Shown here in pieces: positions 22,204 to 34,381 of a DNA stretch of 64,000 nucleotides. This stretch comes from Darksidea phi (lineage: Eukaryota; Ascomycota; Dothideomycetes; Pleosporales; Lentitheciaceae). The position numbers were made by a program, and so were the translations under genes. Positions within the stretch are counted from its first letter, which is position 1. Every line of letters begins with the position of its first letter. The notes under the pieces were generated by a model, which was not told where the DNA came from, made no database searches, and saw only the letters and a program-made list of their open reading frames with translations. Where the stretch lies: the NCBI GenBank assembly GCA_030770425.1, contig JASJFT010000106.1, positions 1 through 64,000 of the forward strand, in the 5' to 3' direction.

Positions 22204-23511
22204 ACGACAAATCAATCTCAACAAAGAGCGACAAGGAATGTTCAAACAACCATGTATAAAGAAGTGGCAGGAATGGCAGAGAAAGAGAGCTATAGCACCC
22301 GGCTGCGAAAGGGTCTTCCCCTTCAAATACCTTTTACAGTTCCGCCAAAGGCTTTTAGACAGTCGAGTCGTCCATCCCGGTTTGATACAGGTTAAGAAAC
22401 GGCGACACTCGATTCTAACGGATCTCAGCCTGTATCAACCCAGCATTTCATCCAACGAGACTAAGCTTACCGAAACAGTTATGTTGTCTCATCCACTTAC
22501 TCAGTAATAATCTTTCTACCTACCCTTACCATCCTTGGTCTATGCCCCTGTTTTCACGTTATCGATAGGCCCTACCTACTCCACAAACCCTACTCTTACC
22601 CAGTGCCGTATTCATGCAGCATGCGCCGAACCCTTCCATGCATAAACACGCAATCCCTTCTGTAACAAGCTGCGCTTCCTGCCAGCCAACCATAACCAAT
22701 CACACCCCTGCGCGCTTACGTTTCACACCTCTAAGCACCAATCAGGATGCCGCATCGCTAGATGCGCATCTCAGCAGTACCCTCCCAGAAGCCGAAACGA
22801 TGCTGTTTTTAGGCTGGGTGGGAGCCGGCCGGCAATCTATGGAAAACACCTTGCGTGGGTGATAAGGGTGATGCGGGCGACGAGGCGATTTTTGTAGCCG
22901 TTATGCGGGGATTAGGCGGGATGGAGGAGGGGTTGCGCGCGAGATGAGATGGGGTGGGTTGCAGGATTGTTGCGTGGAGGGATGTGTGGGAGTGGATGGC
23001 TGGAGGCAGTTGTTGGATGATGGGTGCGTGGTGCTTGCAGAGTTTCAAGGACGTGTTGCGATGGATCTTGACTTGATGGTAAACTCACGATGCTGACGTG
23101 TGTACTCGTTGACGACAAAAATACCTTACGAGCATGCTACTTGGCGCTCTTCAAAGAAGCTTCCGATGCGCTTTTCTGTGGAGCGCTTTTCGGGCCGAGT
23201 GCTTGTTCATGCGTTCCAAGTGCTTGGGTGGGGGTATGGAAGGGTAGATGAGGCTGTGTTGAGGGAAGCAGTGCTTCATTTCGGGCTGTAGGGGGCCTTG
23301 TGGTTGGTTGTGGAATGGGGAGAATGGAGCGGGAGTAGGATTGGGTAGACGCTGAAGCTGAGTCCGTCTTGAATTATTTATGGCCTACGGGGACGACGTT
23401 TGATAAGGCATCAAAGTTAAGAGAGGGAGACAAAGGTTGGTCTCTTTTTTTCGTGTACGCTAATGATTATGTACAACTTTTCCGGGTATTGCTGCGCGCG
23501 CTGACGAAAGT
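22204..23511. other. Intergenic, no supported gene
   Basis: About 1.3 kb. Frames at 22614-22862 plus and 22809-23118 minus overlap and are low in complexity (Pro/His/Ser-rich). It presumably carries the promoter of the minus-strand gene ending at 22203. I see no repeat or RNA gene. Confidence 0.4.
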
Positions 23512-24053
23512 CTAAATACAATTCTCCCACGCTTGAATGACATACTCGTTCCAGCCCCAAGTCTCAAAATCGCGGACATGATTATCTGTCTCTCGCCCTT
23601 GTATCTGTATATATGCGACGCGGAGATCAACGCCTACGCTGGCACACGCCATTTGCAGCGCCTGCAACGTATTGAACTTGTCTCCTTCATCCGTTCGAAG
23701 ATACGAGAATATTGCCGTAACCTGGGGATTTTGTACAAGATTCGCCCTACTGGCGCTTGGGTTGAGGTCAACATTGCCTGTCCAAGCCCATAGACGAGGA
23801 GCGCTAGATGCACAAGCTTCGGGGCTAGTTCGAACTACGACCCGTCACCTCCGAACAAGCTACCTGTACCAAGGTGATAATGAGGACAAATCAAATTGCG
23901 AAGGTTTTGGAAGTCGCCGAGGGTGTTGAATCCGTCTCCAATGCCGTAATGTGATGCGCCGAGATGCGGCTCGTTTTTCGTACTGACAAGAGCGTTTGGT
24001 TCTACCGTAGTTGATACCGACATATCTATACATGAGCTATACGAGCTACTCAT
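23512..24053 (-). CDS. Possible gene, splicing unresolved
   Basis: Two minus-strand frames abut. The first (24053 down to about 23860) encodes MSSSYSSCIDMSVSTTVEPN and then HYGIGDGFNTLGDFQNLRNL. The second (about 23862 to 23512) encodes LWAWTGNVDLNPSASRANLV, FSYLRTDEGDKFNTLQALQM and ends WGWNEYVIQAWENCI. The words GDGFNTL and GDKFNTL in the two parts suggest an internal repeat and a single protein. Joining them needs an intron of only about 29-35 bases (to an acceptor near 23864) or a frameshift, so either a longer intron escaped me or the gene is damaged. The family is not recognised. Confidence 0.35.
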
Positions 24054-25045
24054 GGTGTTCTAAGAGAATGGCTTAGACGCTTTGTTTACCGTTATCGGGA
24101 ACTCTTCTGATATTCTGTGAGGCGGGAGGGCGAAGGATGTTAGAAGGCAGGCCAGTTGAAGCTGTGGAGTTGGATTGGTAGGGATTGGATCCGATATGTT
24201 ATATAGACAGAAAATCTTTGGAAGAGTCGAAAGTAAAAGGTGTGGTGGTCTCAGCTGACATCCGAGCGTTATGGTGAAGCATCGAAACCATTCCCGATCT
24301 TTCTCGTTTATGGACGCCCACCTAGGTACGTAAGTCACGTCAAGACCATTAAAGCTATTAACTACGTTTTACTTTACTGGTAGCCAAGCCCCACCTAAGC
24401 TAGTTAATTTGGATTGGAAACTTGCCTAGTTAGTCGTTTAGGGGAATCCTCAAGATACCGCACACTGCGAAAAGTTTAGCAGGGGATGCGTTGCAGAGTT
24501 GAAAGCAGGTATACTATTATAGGTACCTTGAAAAGACAACAGACAGGAATACGAGAAGGGGAAGGTTTCGGTGTAGTTTTAGGCCGCAGGAAAGCTGATC
24601 GATGCGATGGTTATTACTTTGCTTGCTTGTTGCCCGGACGTCCGAGCGTTAGGACATTGATCGGCAGGGTGAGGGATCATTAACAACTTCCTTTTTCAAT
24701 CTTCTAGCCTCTTTGAAGAAAGCGATACTTCATTTCGAACTGTGGAGAGAGATTGTGATGGGTCGGTTGTGGACAAGCCGTCGCTGTAGGCATCAATGAT
24801 GGCTAATATAGATAGCGTTGAGAGGAGCAGCTGGCCAAGTCAACACGGTCTTCTTCGGCATTTTCCTGCAGTCTCTCGGTCTTCTACATGGAAGTGCATC
24901 TTCTTCGCGCGAGACAATACGAGATTGCGAAGGCTGGTTTCGTCACTTTTGGCTCTTTAGTAGATGATGCCGCACGCATCGCATCTTCGAGCGGGGAGAC
25001 ATAAATTCATTCCTCCAAGCTATCCGACATAACAAGATGTCTATA
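24054..25045. other. Intergenic, no supported gene
   Basis: About 1 kb with only short frames on both strands. No motif, repeat or RNA gene was recognised. It should contain the 5' region of the minus-strand gene ending at 24053. Confidence 0.4.
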
Positions 25046-25735
25046 TTAGCACCGCGAGACTTCGATGTCCGTACTCAATGTCCACGCCGTCTCGTTCGAA
25101 CCAATCCTTACCGGAAACATGGCAGACGAACTCACAACTCTCGACTGAAATTCAATGTCCAATTCTCCACCCATACACTGGCTTACCACACCTTCATCAC
25201 CATCTGCAGATTGGAGGCGTCTCGCAAACTGTCCGGAGAGCGGACCATCGACTTCGAGCATTCCGATACTCTGGCGGGGGTCAGCGTCTATACTGTGATC
25301 GTGCATGGTGCCTTGACAAGGACTAAGAAACAAAAGGCTCACTTGTGTCTCAAACTTCTCAACAAACTGATAAGTCCCACGCAAGCCCAACGTAGAATTG
25401 CCATCTAAGCTCGTATATCCTTGAGCTTGCGTGCCGCGCGCATTCACCACGACCTTCCATCCCGAATCGACGCTCATATAAGATACAATGTCGCACATCC
25501 GCAGCCCGGATTCAAATGAGCCAAGTGTGGGTGTGAAATTGGAGAGCGTAAAGGTGAGAGGTGCGATGCTCGTTGTCTGATTGAGGGGTCCAACAATGGT
25601 GTTCAGGCCTCCTCCCTCTGGACAACCGCTGCCGTAATATGTGACATTGAAGAGCCGGGGCTGTGGCACGGGGGCCGCTTGGCTCAATGCGCTGGCTGCT
25701 GAGCCCAGATAGAGAAGAGTCGTAAGTATCGACAT
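25046..25735 (-). CDS. DUF4360 secreted protein
   Basis: I start at the Met at 25735, followed by ILTTLLYLGSAASALSQA, a clear signal peptide; the frame is open further upstream but reads like leader. The mature part begins VTYYGSGCPEGGGLN, the SxxxGxGCP opening of DUF4360, continues with APLTFTLSNFTPTLG and RMCDIVSYM, and ends with VDGPLSGQF, VVSQCMGGELDIEF and a final Cys (EVSRC). This is the spacing of the family's cysteines. A likely intron (25271-25342, 72 bases, GTGAGC...GCCAG, with CTGAC before the acceptor) is a multiple of three without a stop, so both forms are translatable: about 205 residues spliced, 229 unspliced. Splicing gives the better family match. DUF4360 proteins are secreted by fungi and some bacteria and have no proven role. 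Confidence 0.75.
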   Translation of the reverse strand: MSILTTLLYLGSAASALSQAAPVPQPRLFNVTYYGSGCPEGGGLNTIVGPLNQTTSIAPLTFTLSNFTPTLGSFESGLRMCDIVSYMSVDSGWKVVVNARGTQAQGYTSLDGNSTLGLRGTYQFVEKFETQVSLLFLSPCQGTMHDHSIDADPRQSIGMLEVDGPLSGQFARRLQSADGDEGVVSQCMGGELDIEFQSRVVSSSAMFPVRIGSNETAWTLSTDIEVSRC

Positions 25736-26649
25736 TTTGTCACAAGATGTCGTAGAAACAGGTGAAGGAAGGTTGCTAGTCTTCAGCGCGGGTTGCCGAT
25801 GGAGACAATCCGGCCTCCACTTAATAAGAAGTGCTACTCTATTGCCGCATATTGCAAGCATGAACCGAGATGGGGCTGTTTGACTCGCGACTTCATTTAT
25901 CAATCCCTGAGTTCGGCAAATCAGCCGCACAATGGATGAAGAGATTTCTATCTCCTAGCCATGATTAATTTATACAGGTGGGGTGGTGTATGCCACTTCA
26001 AATTGTGCTCTGCGGTTTCTAGCGGAGCAAGGGAGGCCGCTTGGTCAGCGTCGCGCCCCACTTTTGATATCACTTGCCCCACGAACTTCGGTTTCGTTCC
26101 TCGTAGTAGTTGCACCTGAAAGAGGTCCGTCCAGGTGTCTTGCCAGTCTTCGTTATTTCTCATGTCTTTCGATAAAGAATGGATGTTTAAAGACCTAGGA
26201 AAGAGCAACGTGTTTGCCCGAAAGCGCAAGAGAACAGAGCTGTCTGCGGAGCGCGAGCAGTCAACACCATCGGCAAAGCCGCCGGTTGGGCTAACCATAC
26301 CCAAGCATACAACTATATCGTTGCATATTAGTCAATGCGCTTTGGTACTAGGGCATCCTGTGTGAGAGCCGTAATTTCCGCATTTCCGAGGTGAGCAGTC
26401 GGGCGCGGCTCAAATCGCGGTTGTTTACTGTAGTTTAAGCCTTGGATAATAACTATAATCTTATATTTTAAGGTATTTAGGGTACAATATCCTTCCATAT
26501 TGCCTTTTTAGATTATTCTCTAGGTTTAACGATATAATAACTACTACTTCTTCGATAATTAGCTTAATAGGTACAATATTATATTTTTTTCAACAAGTTT
26601 TCGACGCCGTAAGAGAGGAGGCCCTAATATTCTAATAATGCGTCGAATC
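25736..26649. other. Intergenic with AT-rich segment
   Basis: No gene supported. Positions 26420-26600 are strongly AT-rich with many TA steps, as in RIP-affected fungal DNA. Short frames at 25948-26304 minus and 25983-26198 plus overlap and have no features. Confidence 0.45.
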
Positions 26650-27924
26650 CTATAGGTTATCCTTCCTACTATTTACATGGAATCGTAGCTCTTGATTACT
26701 AGGCAGCTCTCCGGCCTGAACAACTTCGAATACGTCCTCCCAAGCCTCATCGATCCCAACCTCATCACCCTCTACCACGAATCCCTGCCCTTGCGCAACA
26801 TGCCGAAGGCGTGGAATTACCTCATCGAAGCTCTCACATGCGCCGGTCGAAGCCTTCACCAAGACCTCCCCCAGTTTCTTCTCCTCGAGCCGTTGGAACA
26901 GTTTGCATCGTTGTCTATCACCCAAAATGCCATAGGCATTAGGCATAGCATGCGATAGTCCGCCTCCAAGGGGAACAACAGGCTCCCACAATTCTTGCCG
27001 CTTCCAAATAGCTTCATTGCTATGCTCATTGGTCATTAGTCGCCACACGAATGTCGCCCGGTAGAATAGATCTTCCTTGATGCTTCCAGCTCCTTCATCG
27101 GCGGCAGCGCCGCCACCGTACAGGATCCATTCGTCACCCGCCCAGCCACCTTCCTCGCCATAGTCGTCTTCGTCTCCGTCGACGATAGCGCTGATGAAGC
27201 CCGTGATGGCGAGTGAGAAATCCGCCCGCAACTATACATTCTACGACGAGAAGAACTTTGCGTGCACGCCATGCGAGTGGAGGGAGCTCAATGCAGACAG
27301 CGCTTGCAGAATCCACCGGTAATACAACGCTTACATTATCCTGTTCTCTCTCGGCCCGGCACCTTCAGACTCAGCAGCGTCATATGCTGCAGCGGCCCCA
27401 CACCCGGCCGCTCGACAAGCACACTCCCATCCTCCAGCAACCCCCCAAATCTCACAATCCTATCACACTCGTCACCCCCAAGTCGCCCATCCTTATTCCT
27501 CCCCCGGGTTTCGCGCGACTCTACGCTCACGGCCTGGAGCCCCAATGATGACGTGACGGCCATCCGAATACGGCACGCAGTATGCTTTTCTCCAGAAATC
27601 GGCATACCAATCTTTCATGTCATCGGGCGCGAGACTGGCAGCTTGGTAGGGGACTAGACGCGTTCCAGTAGGGGGGAAGCAGGTCCGGTTCGGTGGCAGA
27701 TTCGAGAGGGCGCGAGAAGAAGGAGCCCATCTTGAAGGTAGTAATTGCGTAATAGTTGCTTGTGAACGAATGAGTGGGGGAAGCAGTGAATACCTACACC
27801 CCCCTTCCATAAGCGGATTGCTAGCGCGCAAAAATGCCAGGGGACTTGGCCAATACAAAGGTCGATTCCGAGCGTTACTATGATATGAGGGGAAATTATT
27901 GTTAGCGTTGTAGAGGCTTGGCAT
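26650..27924 (-). CDS. Uncertain multi-exon or damaged gene
   Basis: Three minus-strand frames follow each other. 27924-27493 contains LVPYQAASLAPDDMKDWYAD. 27605-27336 contains VRFGGLLEDGSVLVERPGVG and LQHMTLLSLKVPG. 27230-26650 contains DEDDYGEEGGWAGDEW, FYRATFVWRLMTNEHSNEAI, WEPVVPLGGGL and FVVEGDEVGIDEAWEDVFEV. The last frame is preceded by an acceptor-like ATAG just before its first codon (27231), consistent with an upstream intron. The junction between the first two looks like a frame change rather than an intron. I do not recognise the family. The opposite strand also shows C-ending codons over 26692-26958, so the strand call is not certain. Confidence 0.35.
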
Positions 27925-28084
27925 AATACCAAAATTTTAATAGCAAATCGTGCTCCAGTACTACAAGAGGATAGCTACCAACATCCCTCTAGATGTGCTT
28001 TAACAACTTTGCACGCCAAATACATTAATATACCACGACATGCACATGAGGAAGATGAGTAGCCTGATCTATTCACGGCTCCCA

Positions 28085-31000
28085 TCAATCAAGAACGAGC
28101 GACGGCGGCTTCGTCCAATCAATCTTACACTCAAACACGCAATCCGTCTCGCGCTTCCGCTCTTTTCTGTCGATATCAGACTGATGCCAGTCCTGCACCG
28201 GTTTACATCGTTCATCTTTCGCTGTCCAGGTTTCGCTACCCCATATAAACCTCAATAGATCTTCAGTCTCTCTTCGAACGTTCACAACTCCTTTATCGCC
28301 TTCGCCGATAGGTGGACACTCGACGTCAGCGCCTGTCAGCTCGTTTGCGTCGGTGCCGTGGAAGCATATTTGCGTGTTATTTGTGAGCGCATTGGTGGTC
28401 ATGGGGAAAATTGATATGCTCCATACTTGCTCATCGTGGTTGTCCGGGTCGGGATTGTCGAACTCGACTACGTTTATGCGACACTTTTCCGAGGCAGGTG
28501 TTGGCGCTGCAGGAGGGATAGGTGTGTGGCGTGAAACGGCTGATGAAGGGATCAAGGTAGTCGTCACGGTGGCGGGCGGGGGCGTAGAAGTTACTGGCAA
28601 TGCCGAAGGTTTCGATAGTTCTTGCGTCGAAGTCCTGGTCAATGTGAGCTACATACACGAGTGTACATTTATATATACAAAGCTCCGGATGGCCGAATAT
28701 TATAATCCGTACGACGCCATGAGTTGCTTGCAGTTTCACGACAATGAAGGAACATACCTTGATGCTGTATTAGACGAACCAGCTGAGCTCGTTACCGAAC
28801 AAGCGGAAATATTCTCGGCTGCTCTTTTGTCAAACTCAATGAGGCATGGAGAATCGGAATGAGCTGGATCCCCGTGCCCAAGATTGTAGACAACATCCCA
28901 TTCAACAAATGGCTGGTCATCTGGGAGTGGGGAGCGGACTCGCGTCCATGCATGGCCAACTATGAACTCTTTCATGTTCTCCGCTGGCGATGGAAAGCCC
29001 GGTCCGTGAATTATTCCAATGTTGGGTGCTGAATAGAAATAGGCGGCAAGACCAGCCTATAGTAAATTAGCAACGGATATTTCTCGGAATTTAGGTCATG
29101 CTATAGATTGCTCAGCCTGAAAAATTTGGCGAGCGGCGCTGCAGTTAAGATCGCATGTCGATAACTTCGCACATGCCTAGACACATCGTGCTGTTTAACA
29201 AAGGAAAGATCACTTACCACGATGGCCGCAGCCTGACTAGTTCCCGTATCGCCTATACCTTCCTTCCCAGGCACCACAATGTCTACAGCAGGAGCAAACA
29301 CCGTCATATGACCAGGCTGCCCTTGTCGCGGAAGGGAGGTATCCTGGTACAGTTTGCCGTCTTTGTCTACACCTCCAACTGTGATGAGAGTATTCGTTGC
29401 CGTACCGAACTTTTGAGGTACAGTCTTGTCTAGTGTTGTTCCTGGATCATTGCCAGCTGCGATCGTTACGGGGACCTTGGCTCGTCTACACCATTCGAAA
29501 AACTCTCTGAACATACCCTCCATTTCCGCCCCATTGCCGGAAACCGGTACGCCTGGAATTCAACGTTAGTGTCGGTTTAGTAAGTCGTGAACACAAATTC
29601 GGGCTTACCCCAAGACATGTTGATGACTGATCTCGCCGCGCTGCCTGCGTTTCGCCTCGTTTGTATCTCGGAACGAATTTGGGAAAGAGCTCGATCCACG
29701 GCTTTGGCTTGGTACGCATAAGTTTTGAACTTATCAGGGGCATCATTTGCTTCACTCAAATAGGCTCCCTTAGCCTTTATGAGATAAAGGTTGGCATTCG
29801 GAGCTACCCCGTGGGTTCTTCCAGCAGCAATTATTGCCATTTTAGTTCCATGAACCCCGCGGGTTATGTCTTCGTCGAGGATGGCGGCATTTGGACGCAT
29901 CGGCCTGATGTTCGCTAGGAAATTCATGGGGAAAGTGAACATGTTTGGGACAACGAACGTCTCTACTGTTCGGTCGGTTGCGGCAAGGTCCTGAAACCAA
30001 TTAGTATTAGTAAGCGTGCTTTGAACAAGGGCGGCGTCTGAGTTGGGAAGAGTATCCACACAAGTATTTCACTTTGGAGATTATCAAGGAAGCTCTAATG
30101 ACTTGGACTCACATCGAAACCAATATCAAAGCCATCATCTATGATGTAAACAGTCGTCCCCCGCCCACCAGAATCGTCTGCAACGAATGGGGGATCTTGA
30201 GTTGGTGGTCTTGGTGGATCGCGGGGGGGTGACGAGATCATCTTTTTCCAGTAAGGGGCGTCTTGATCAGCAGGAAGCAGAGCTCTTGGTAAGATATCGA
30301 CCTTCGACGACTGTGCTCTTGTAAGCTCGCCTGAAATGCCCAACTTGCCGGATTGCTGCTGTGGCACCGCCAAGAACTCTTCACTTGAGTCAAGATCGGC
30401 CGGATTGAATACACACGCGTGGACGAGCAGGAGAAAATCATGCTTCTTTTCTAGGTCTTTCACTTGGGATGGCATCAAATTTGTCAGATAGCTCTGGTAA
30501 GGTATTATCGCTGGGTCGTATGTCTCAGCATGGCCAACTCCTCCATCGAGCCCTTGGATGAACTCATTGAAAGTGTCGAGCGACGTTCCTTCCTTGGTGC
30601 GAATGAAATACTCTGTCGGCTCTTCGTGGTCAGACGCAGTGGTGGATGAGGACGAGGTGATACTACTGTCCATGGTAGCCCTCGTGGGTGTTTGCGTCGT
30701 TGTTGCTTGATTTGACGTAGGCGATGGTTCTTGTGAGCTCTGTATAGCGCTTGTATGGGTAGGTTGAGTAGCGCTCGATATGCTTCCCACCCCAGACGCC
30801 GTCGGGCTCTGTGTGATCGGTGTTTCGCTTTCCCAAGGAAAGTCCTTAAACGCCTTCATCGCTTCGCTAGCTTTCTGTAGAGGTCCTTCAGGCCCAGCGT
30901 ACTGCTTCATGTTCTCTCTCGCCTGTTGCTGAACCTCAGGCGTGAGGCCGTCGAAGCCTTTGAGCATGTTACCCATCGATGTCAGCCAATTGGAGGAGTC

Positions 31001-32302
31001 TCGTCCGAGGTTCAGCGCTCCCATAGCAGCCCCAAGACCGGCTTTTGTAAGCTGGTCAGCGGGAAATGCTTTTTGAATGCCGTTTAAGGAGGAGACTAGT
31101 CCGCCAACGTCTCCGGCTGCGGTCGATAACGTGCTGGTCAGCCCGCCTGCTGCTGCACCACCGGCTCCAGAAGCAAACTCCATGGCGCCTTTTCCGGCAT
31201 CTGCGAGGCTGCCGACAGCTTTTCCTGCGGCACCAGTCAGGCCACCTAGGAGGCTGCCTATGGCATTCCCACCACCTCCGCCTTCGCCACCGCCACCGCC
31301 ACCGCCACTTGAATCTGGCTGCTTCGATTCTCCGGGCTGGGCTCGAATAGACTGACCGCCACTGGTGATCTCTTGTACATCGGACAGTCCGGAAGGGATA
31401 GTCAGGGTTTGACCGCGCATTATGACTTTGTTAGAGAAGAGCTGCGCGAATGTGCCATCGAGAAGAAGGATACTGATGGGCGGTTCCTCGGGGGATGGGA
31501 GATGATAAGCATGATCATCAATGAGTGCATCAAGTATATGGGCTGGGGGGAATGTGAGCCGGTTTTGTTGGGGCGTTTGCGTCGGCGAAGCTGAGTCCTT
31601 GTCTGATGTAACCCTGGTTGCAGTGTGGTCCATTGTGGTAGTGCGGTCTACTGTAGTAGTCTGGTCGACCGTGCTGTCGCTAGCGGAACTGCTCGATGTG
31701 GCCGTGGTATTGCTGGTTAAGGTAGGCTCTAACGTGGCATCTGTGGTCTGCTGCGAACTCGAGTCGCTGGAAGTCGTGGCCTCCAGTGTATTATCCGTGG
31801 ATGATCGTGAGGACGGGCTGACAGATGAGGCATCCGAGGTCGAGCTTTGCAATGATATACCCGTAGTCTCTGTGATGGTAGAGGATGTATTCACGAAGAT
31901 TGGGATAAAAATGCCGGTCCCGGAAGGCCTTGACCTAACTGTAGTTGGGTGGATCGGTGTGGGGAATGGTGCAGGTTCAGTTGATTGAAGGCTTGAAGTA
32001 GAGTTGCCAGCGGAATGACTCCGACTAGATGAAGCTGATACAGAATTCGGTGATGTATTGGAAGAGAAGGAAGAGACGTCAAGGAAGATTGACCGGGACT
32101 CGGAGCTCGGAGCGATCGTCGGTTCAGCTCGTTTGTGTTCAATACGTCCACGACCTGTCAGACGAGTACTTAGCATGATCATAGGGGAGAGTTATGCCCT
32201 ATGTGTTTGCTCACCAAGTCTAGGTATGCTGTAGGGTAGAGATGCGTGGATACTACTTATGCTTAGCGAGAGTATGACCACTTGCACAAGGTGGTATTTC
32301 AT
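28085..32302 (-). CDS. Secreted subtilisin-like serine protease (S8)
   Basis: Six minus-strand exons: 32215-32302, about 30121-32154, 29609-30037, 29218-29552, 28758-29056 and 28085-28634 (about 1244 residues). Exon 1 is a signal peptide (YHLVQVVILSLSISSIHA). A Ser/Thr-rich region, a polyglycine stretch and an Ala/Gly helix region (residues about 90-400) come first. The S8 catalytic residues are all visible: Asp in YIIDDGFD (about 705), His in RGVHGTKMA (about 770) and Ser in DTGTSQAAA (about 955), with the oxyanion Asn in AAGNDPG. A roughly 280-residue C-terminal extension carries a Thr/Pro linker and Cys-containing end. Most introns have consensus signals. The join after the catalytic Asp does not: the good donor GTGAGT at 30112 is out of frame, and only a weak GTTTCG donor at 30120 keeps the frame, so a one-base defect is possible. 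If intact it would act extracellularly or at the wall. Confidence 0.7.
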
Positions 32303-33700
32303 AACGAAGGGAAACTAAACGAAAGGATGTGCTAAGAAAGGAAAGAGGTATTGATGCAGGGTAAGGAAGTCTGGGATACAGTGGAGACTGAAATATATAC
32401 CTTTGTAGGTTTCTCAGCTGCTGCCTCTGGTGTGCATACGGCGTAGGCAAGCAGGGCGAAGGATGGGCGTTGCTGTAATTGTGTTGCCACCGGAAAGTTT
32501 GAGATGCTTTCTGAATTGCGCCTTCGCCGCAGTGCAGTGAGATCAGCCTCACGGGGTGGCGGTTATGGAGAAAGTCGAGTTTGCCAAGATAAATCCCGCA
32601 GCGTTGGATATGGGGCGAGGATGAAAGAAGTGTAGTCGAGAGTAATGGTCTACCAGCTTGTTGAAGTAGCGAGAAAAGTGATTCTTATTGAGATATTGTG
32701 CTATGCACCGAAGTCACTACACCGAACAGGCTTCAGATGGCAAGGACGAGCGGATGGTAGGTCCTCAGAGCCCAGCGCTTCCGCTCGGACTTCGGCGACC
32801 TTTGGCGACTAGTGAAACAGAGAAGGCCGTGGAGCCCATCAAGAGTATATTTAAAGAGTACGCTGAGCGGCGTAGAGGCGCTTGTGAGAAACGTGTTGCA
32901 AGGAAACATTACAGCCGCTGTGCCGCGCTCCGTCGGTGCCGAGCCTGACCCTCTTGGCGAACATGCAATGTCTATCCTCAAGCGATCGAGTCAAGACGAT
33001 AGGGACGGCCAAAAGGCCAACTGTTGTGTTCTGAGCTCCGCCTGGATTGATGGCTATATCGCAATATTAGGAGTGCCTTGAATGTCAGTGCGATGCAAGG
33101 TTAATGTAAATGTGCCTGTTGCGAGCACGAAGCGTTGCGGAGCGATTTCAATGCAGACGGGCAGATGCCATTGCAGTGTCTTGCCGATGAAATTAGGAGT
33201 AGGCGAGAGGCGGATCAAGGATGAAAGTGGTGATGGGGCGGCGTGGGGTTGAGGTGGGAGGTGGGAAGTGGGCACCAGCCTCTCCAAATTGCTTGTTGTC
33301 GTCGGCATCCCAGCCACTCCGGGAAAGGCGCATTGCATCATGGCATCGTCGTCGCTTCTGTTGTCTGCGCGTGGCACCACAGCCGAGGGCCAACGCTCTC
33401 TTTCACACGCTCTCTCTCTCTCCCTCGCTCACTCGCTCTTCATCACTTATCATTTATATATCCCCGCAGCTACCAGCGCAATTGCATCTGTCTTTCCGTC
33501 TTCCGCTCTTCCTGCGCCGTGTTTACATCCCCCCACTCTCCGCAGCTAGCGCCGGCACCTCCAGCCAAAGCGCGACGGCGGCTAGGGACCGCTCCCGCGG
33601 CGACGCCCATCACCCCTTCGCCCCAAACACATCAACACTGCCATCGCTCACACTCCCCAAGGCGAAGCCGGCGCCGCGATCGCATTCCGCCGCCTCCAGA
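32303..33700. other. Divergent promoter region
   Basis: About 1.4 kb between the ATGs of the minus-strand subtilase and the plus-strand membrane protein. Near the plus gene a CT-rich tract (about 33409-33440) is followed by TTTATATATC near 33453, a reasonable core promoter roughly 245 bases before the ATG. Frames in this stretch are short or low in complexity; none is called. Confidence 0.45.
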
Positions 33701-34381
33701 ATGCCTGCGATACCCGAACTCGGCGATGCGACGGGACCCCGACTGGACAGCCTCGCGCGCCAGCCGAAGGTCGCATTCGACCGCTACGATGCCATTGCCC
33801 CAGATGCGCTCAGCGACAGATCTATGCAACCGCGACAGCAACCGACAGTTGTCATTCCCACATACTATCGTGTCGACGGTCCCGCGCCCGGCGCCGTCAT
33901 CGGCATAGTCCTCGGCAGCGTGGCTGGCTTCATACTCATAATATGGCTGCTCTACTCGCTGACCCAAGGCGGGGCCGGCGGGAGTCGCGGTATCATTCCT
34001 GCTGAGGAAGAGATCGTTGTGCGAAGACCGCGCCGCCAATCGCACGGAGGCCGCTCGCGACCACGCAGCACTCGCACTGAAGTGCGCGAATATGGCGGTG
34101 GGAGCCCACGGAGGTCGGGAGGGTCGAGGTCGCAAGTTATTGTGGAAGAGAGGAGGTCAGCGCCGAGGCCGAGAAGTATCGTAGTGGAAGAGAGGTCGAG
34201 GTCGCGGGTGCGGGGCGACGACGAGGTAGTAGTCATTGAAGAGGAAGACGTATACCCCCCGAGGAGAAATAGCCGCAGGAGTGGCGGATACAGGTGAGCA
34301 TTTCAATCTTTGGCAGCGAGTTCGTCCTAGCGTCGATGCCTTACATCTATGAGAGCGCATGCTGACGCGAACAGATACTGA
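33701..34381 (+). CDS. Single-pass membrane protein with Arg-rich tail
   Basis: The frame is open from 33221, but the part before 33701 reads like a CT-rich 5' leader; I start at MPAIPELGDATG. Exon 1 is 33701-34293. An 81-base intron (34294-34374, GTGAGC...GAACAG with CTGAC upstream) leads to a seven-base last exon that adds one Tyr after a split Arg codon. The product is 199 residues. Residues about 65-90 form one transmembrane helix (VIGIVLGSVAGFILIIWLLY). The C-terminal half is very rich in Arg, Ser and Gly with acidic runs (EEEIVVRR, VVVIEEEDVYPP) and would lie in the cytosol. This layout is found in small fungal plasma-membrane proteins of unknown role; no enzyme motif is present. Confidence 0.65.

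Noticed and set aside
26692..26958. 88-codon plus-strand frame with C-ending codons
   Set aside because: Codon bias alone is ambiguous here; the minus-strand frame is longer and begins at an acceptor-like site. Neither is certain.
33221..33700. N-terminal extension of the membrane-protein frame
   Set aside because: The extension is CT-rich, low in complexity and covers the probable TATA region; the start at 33701 is more sensible.
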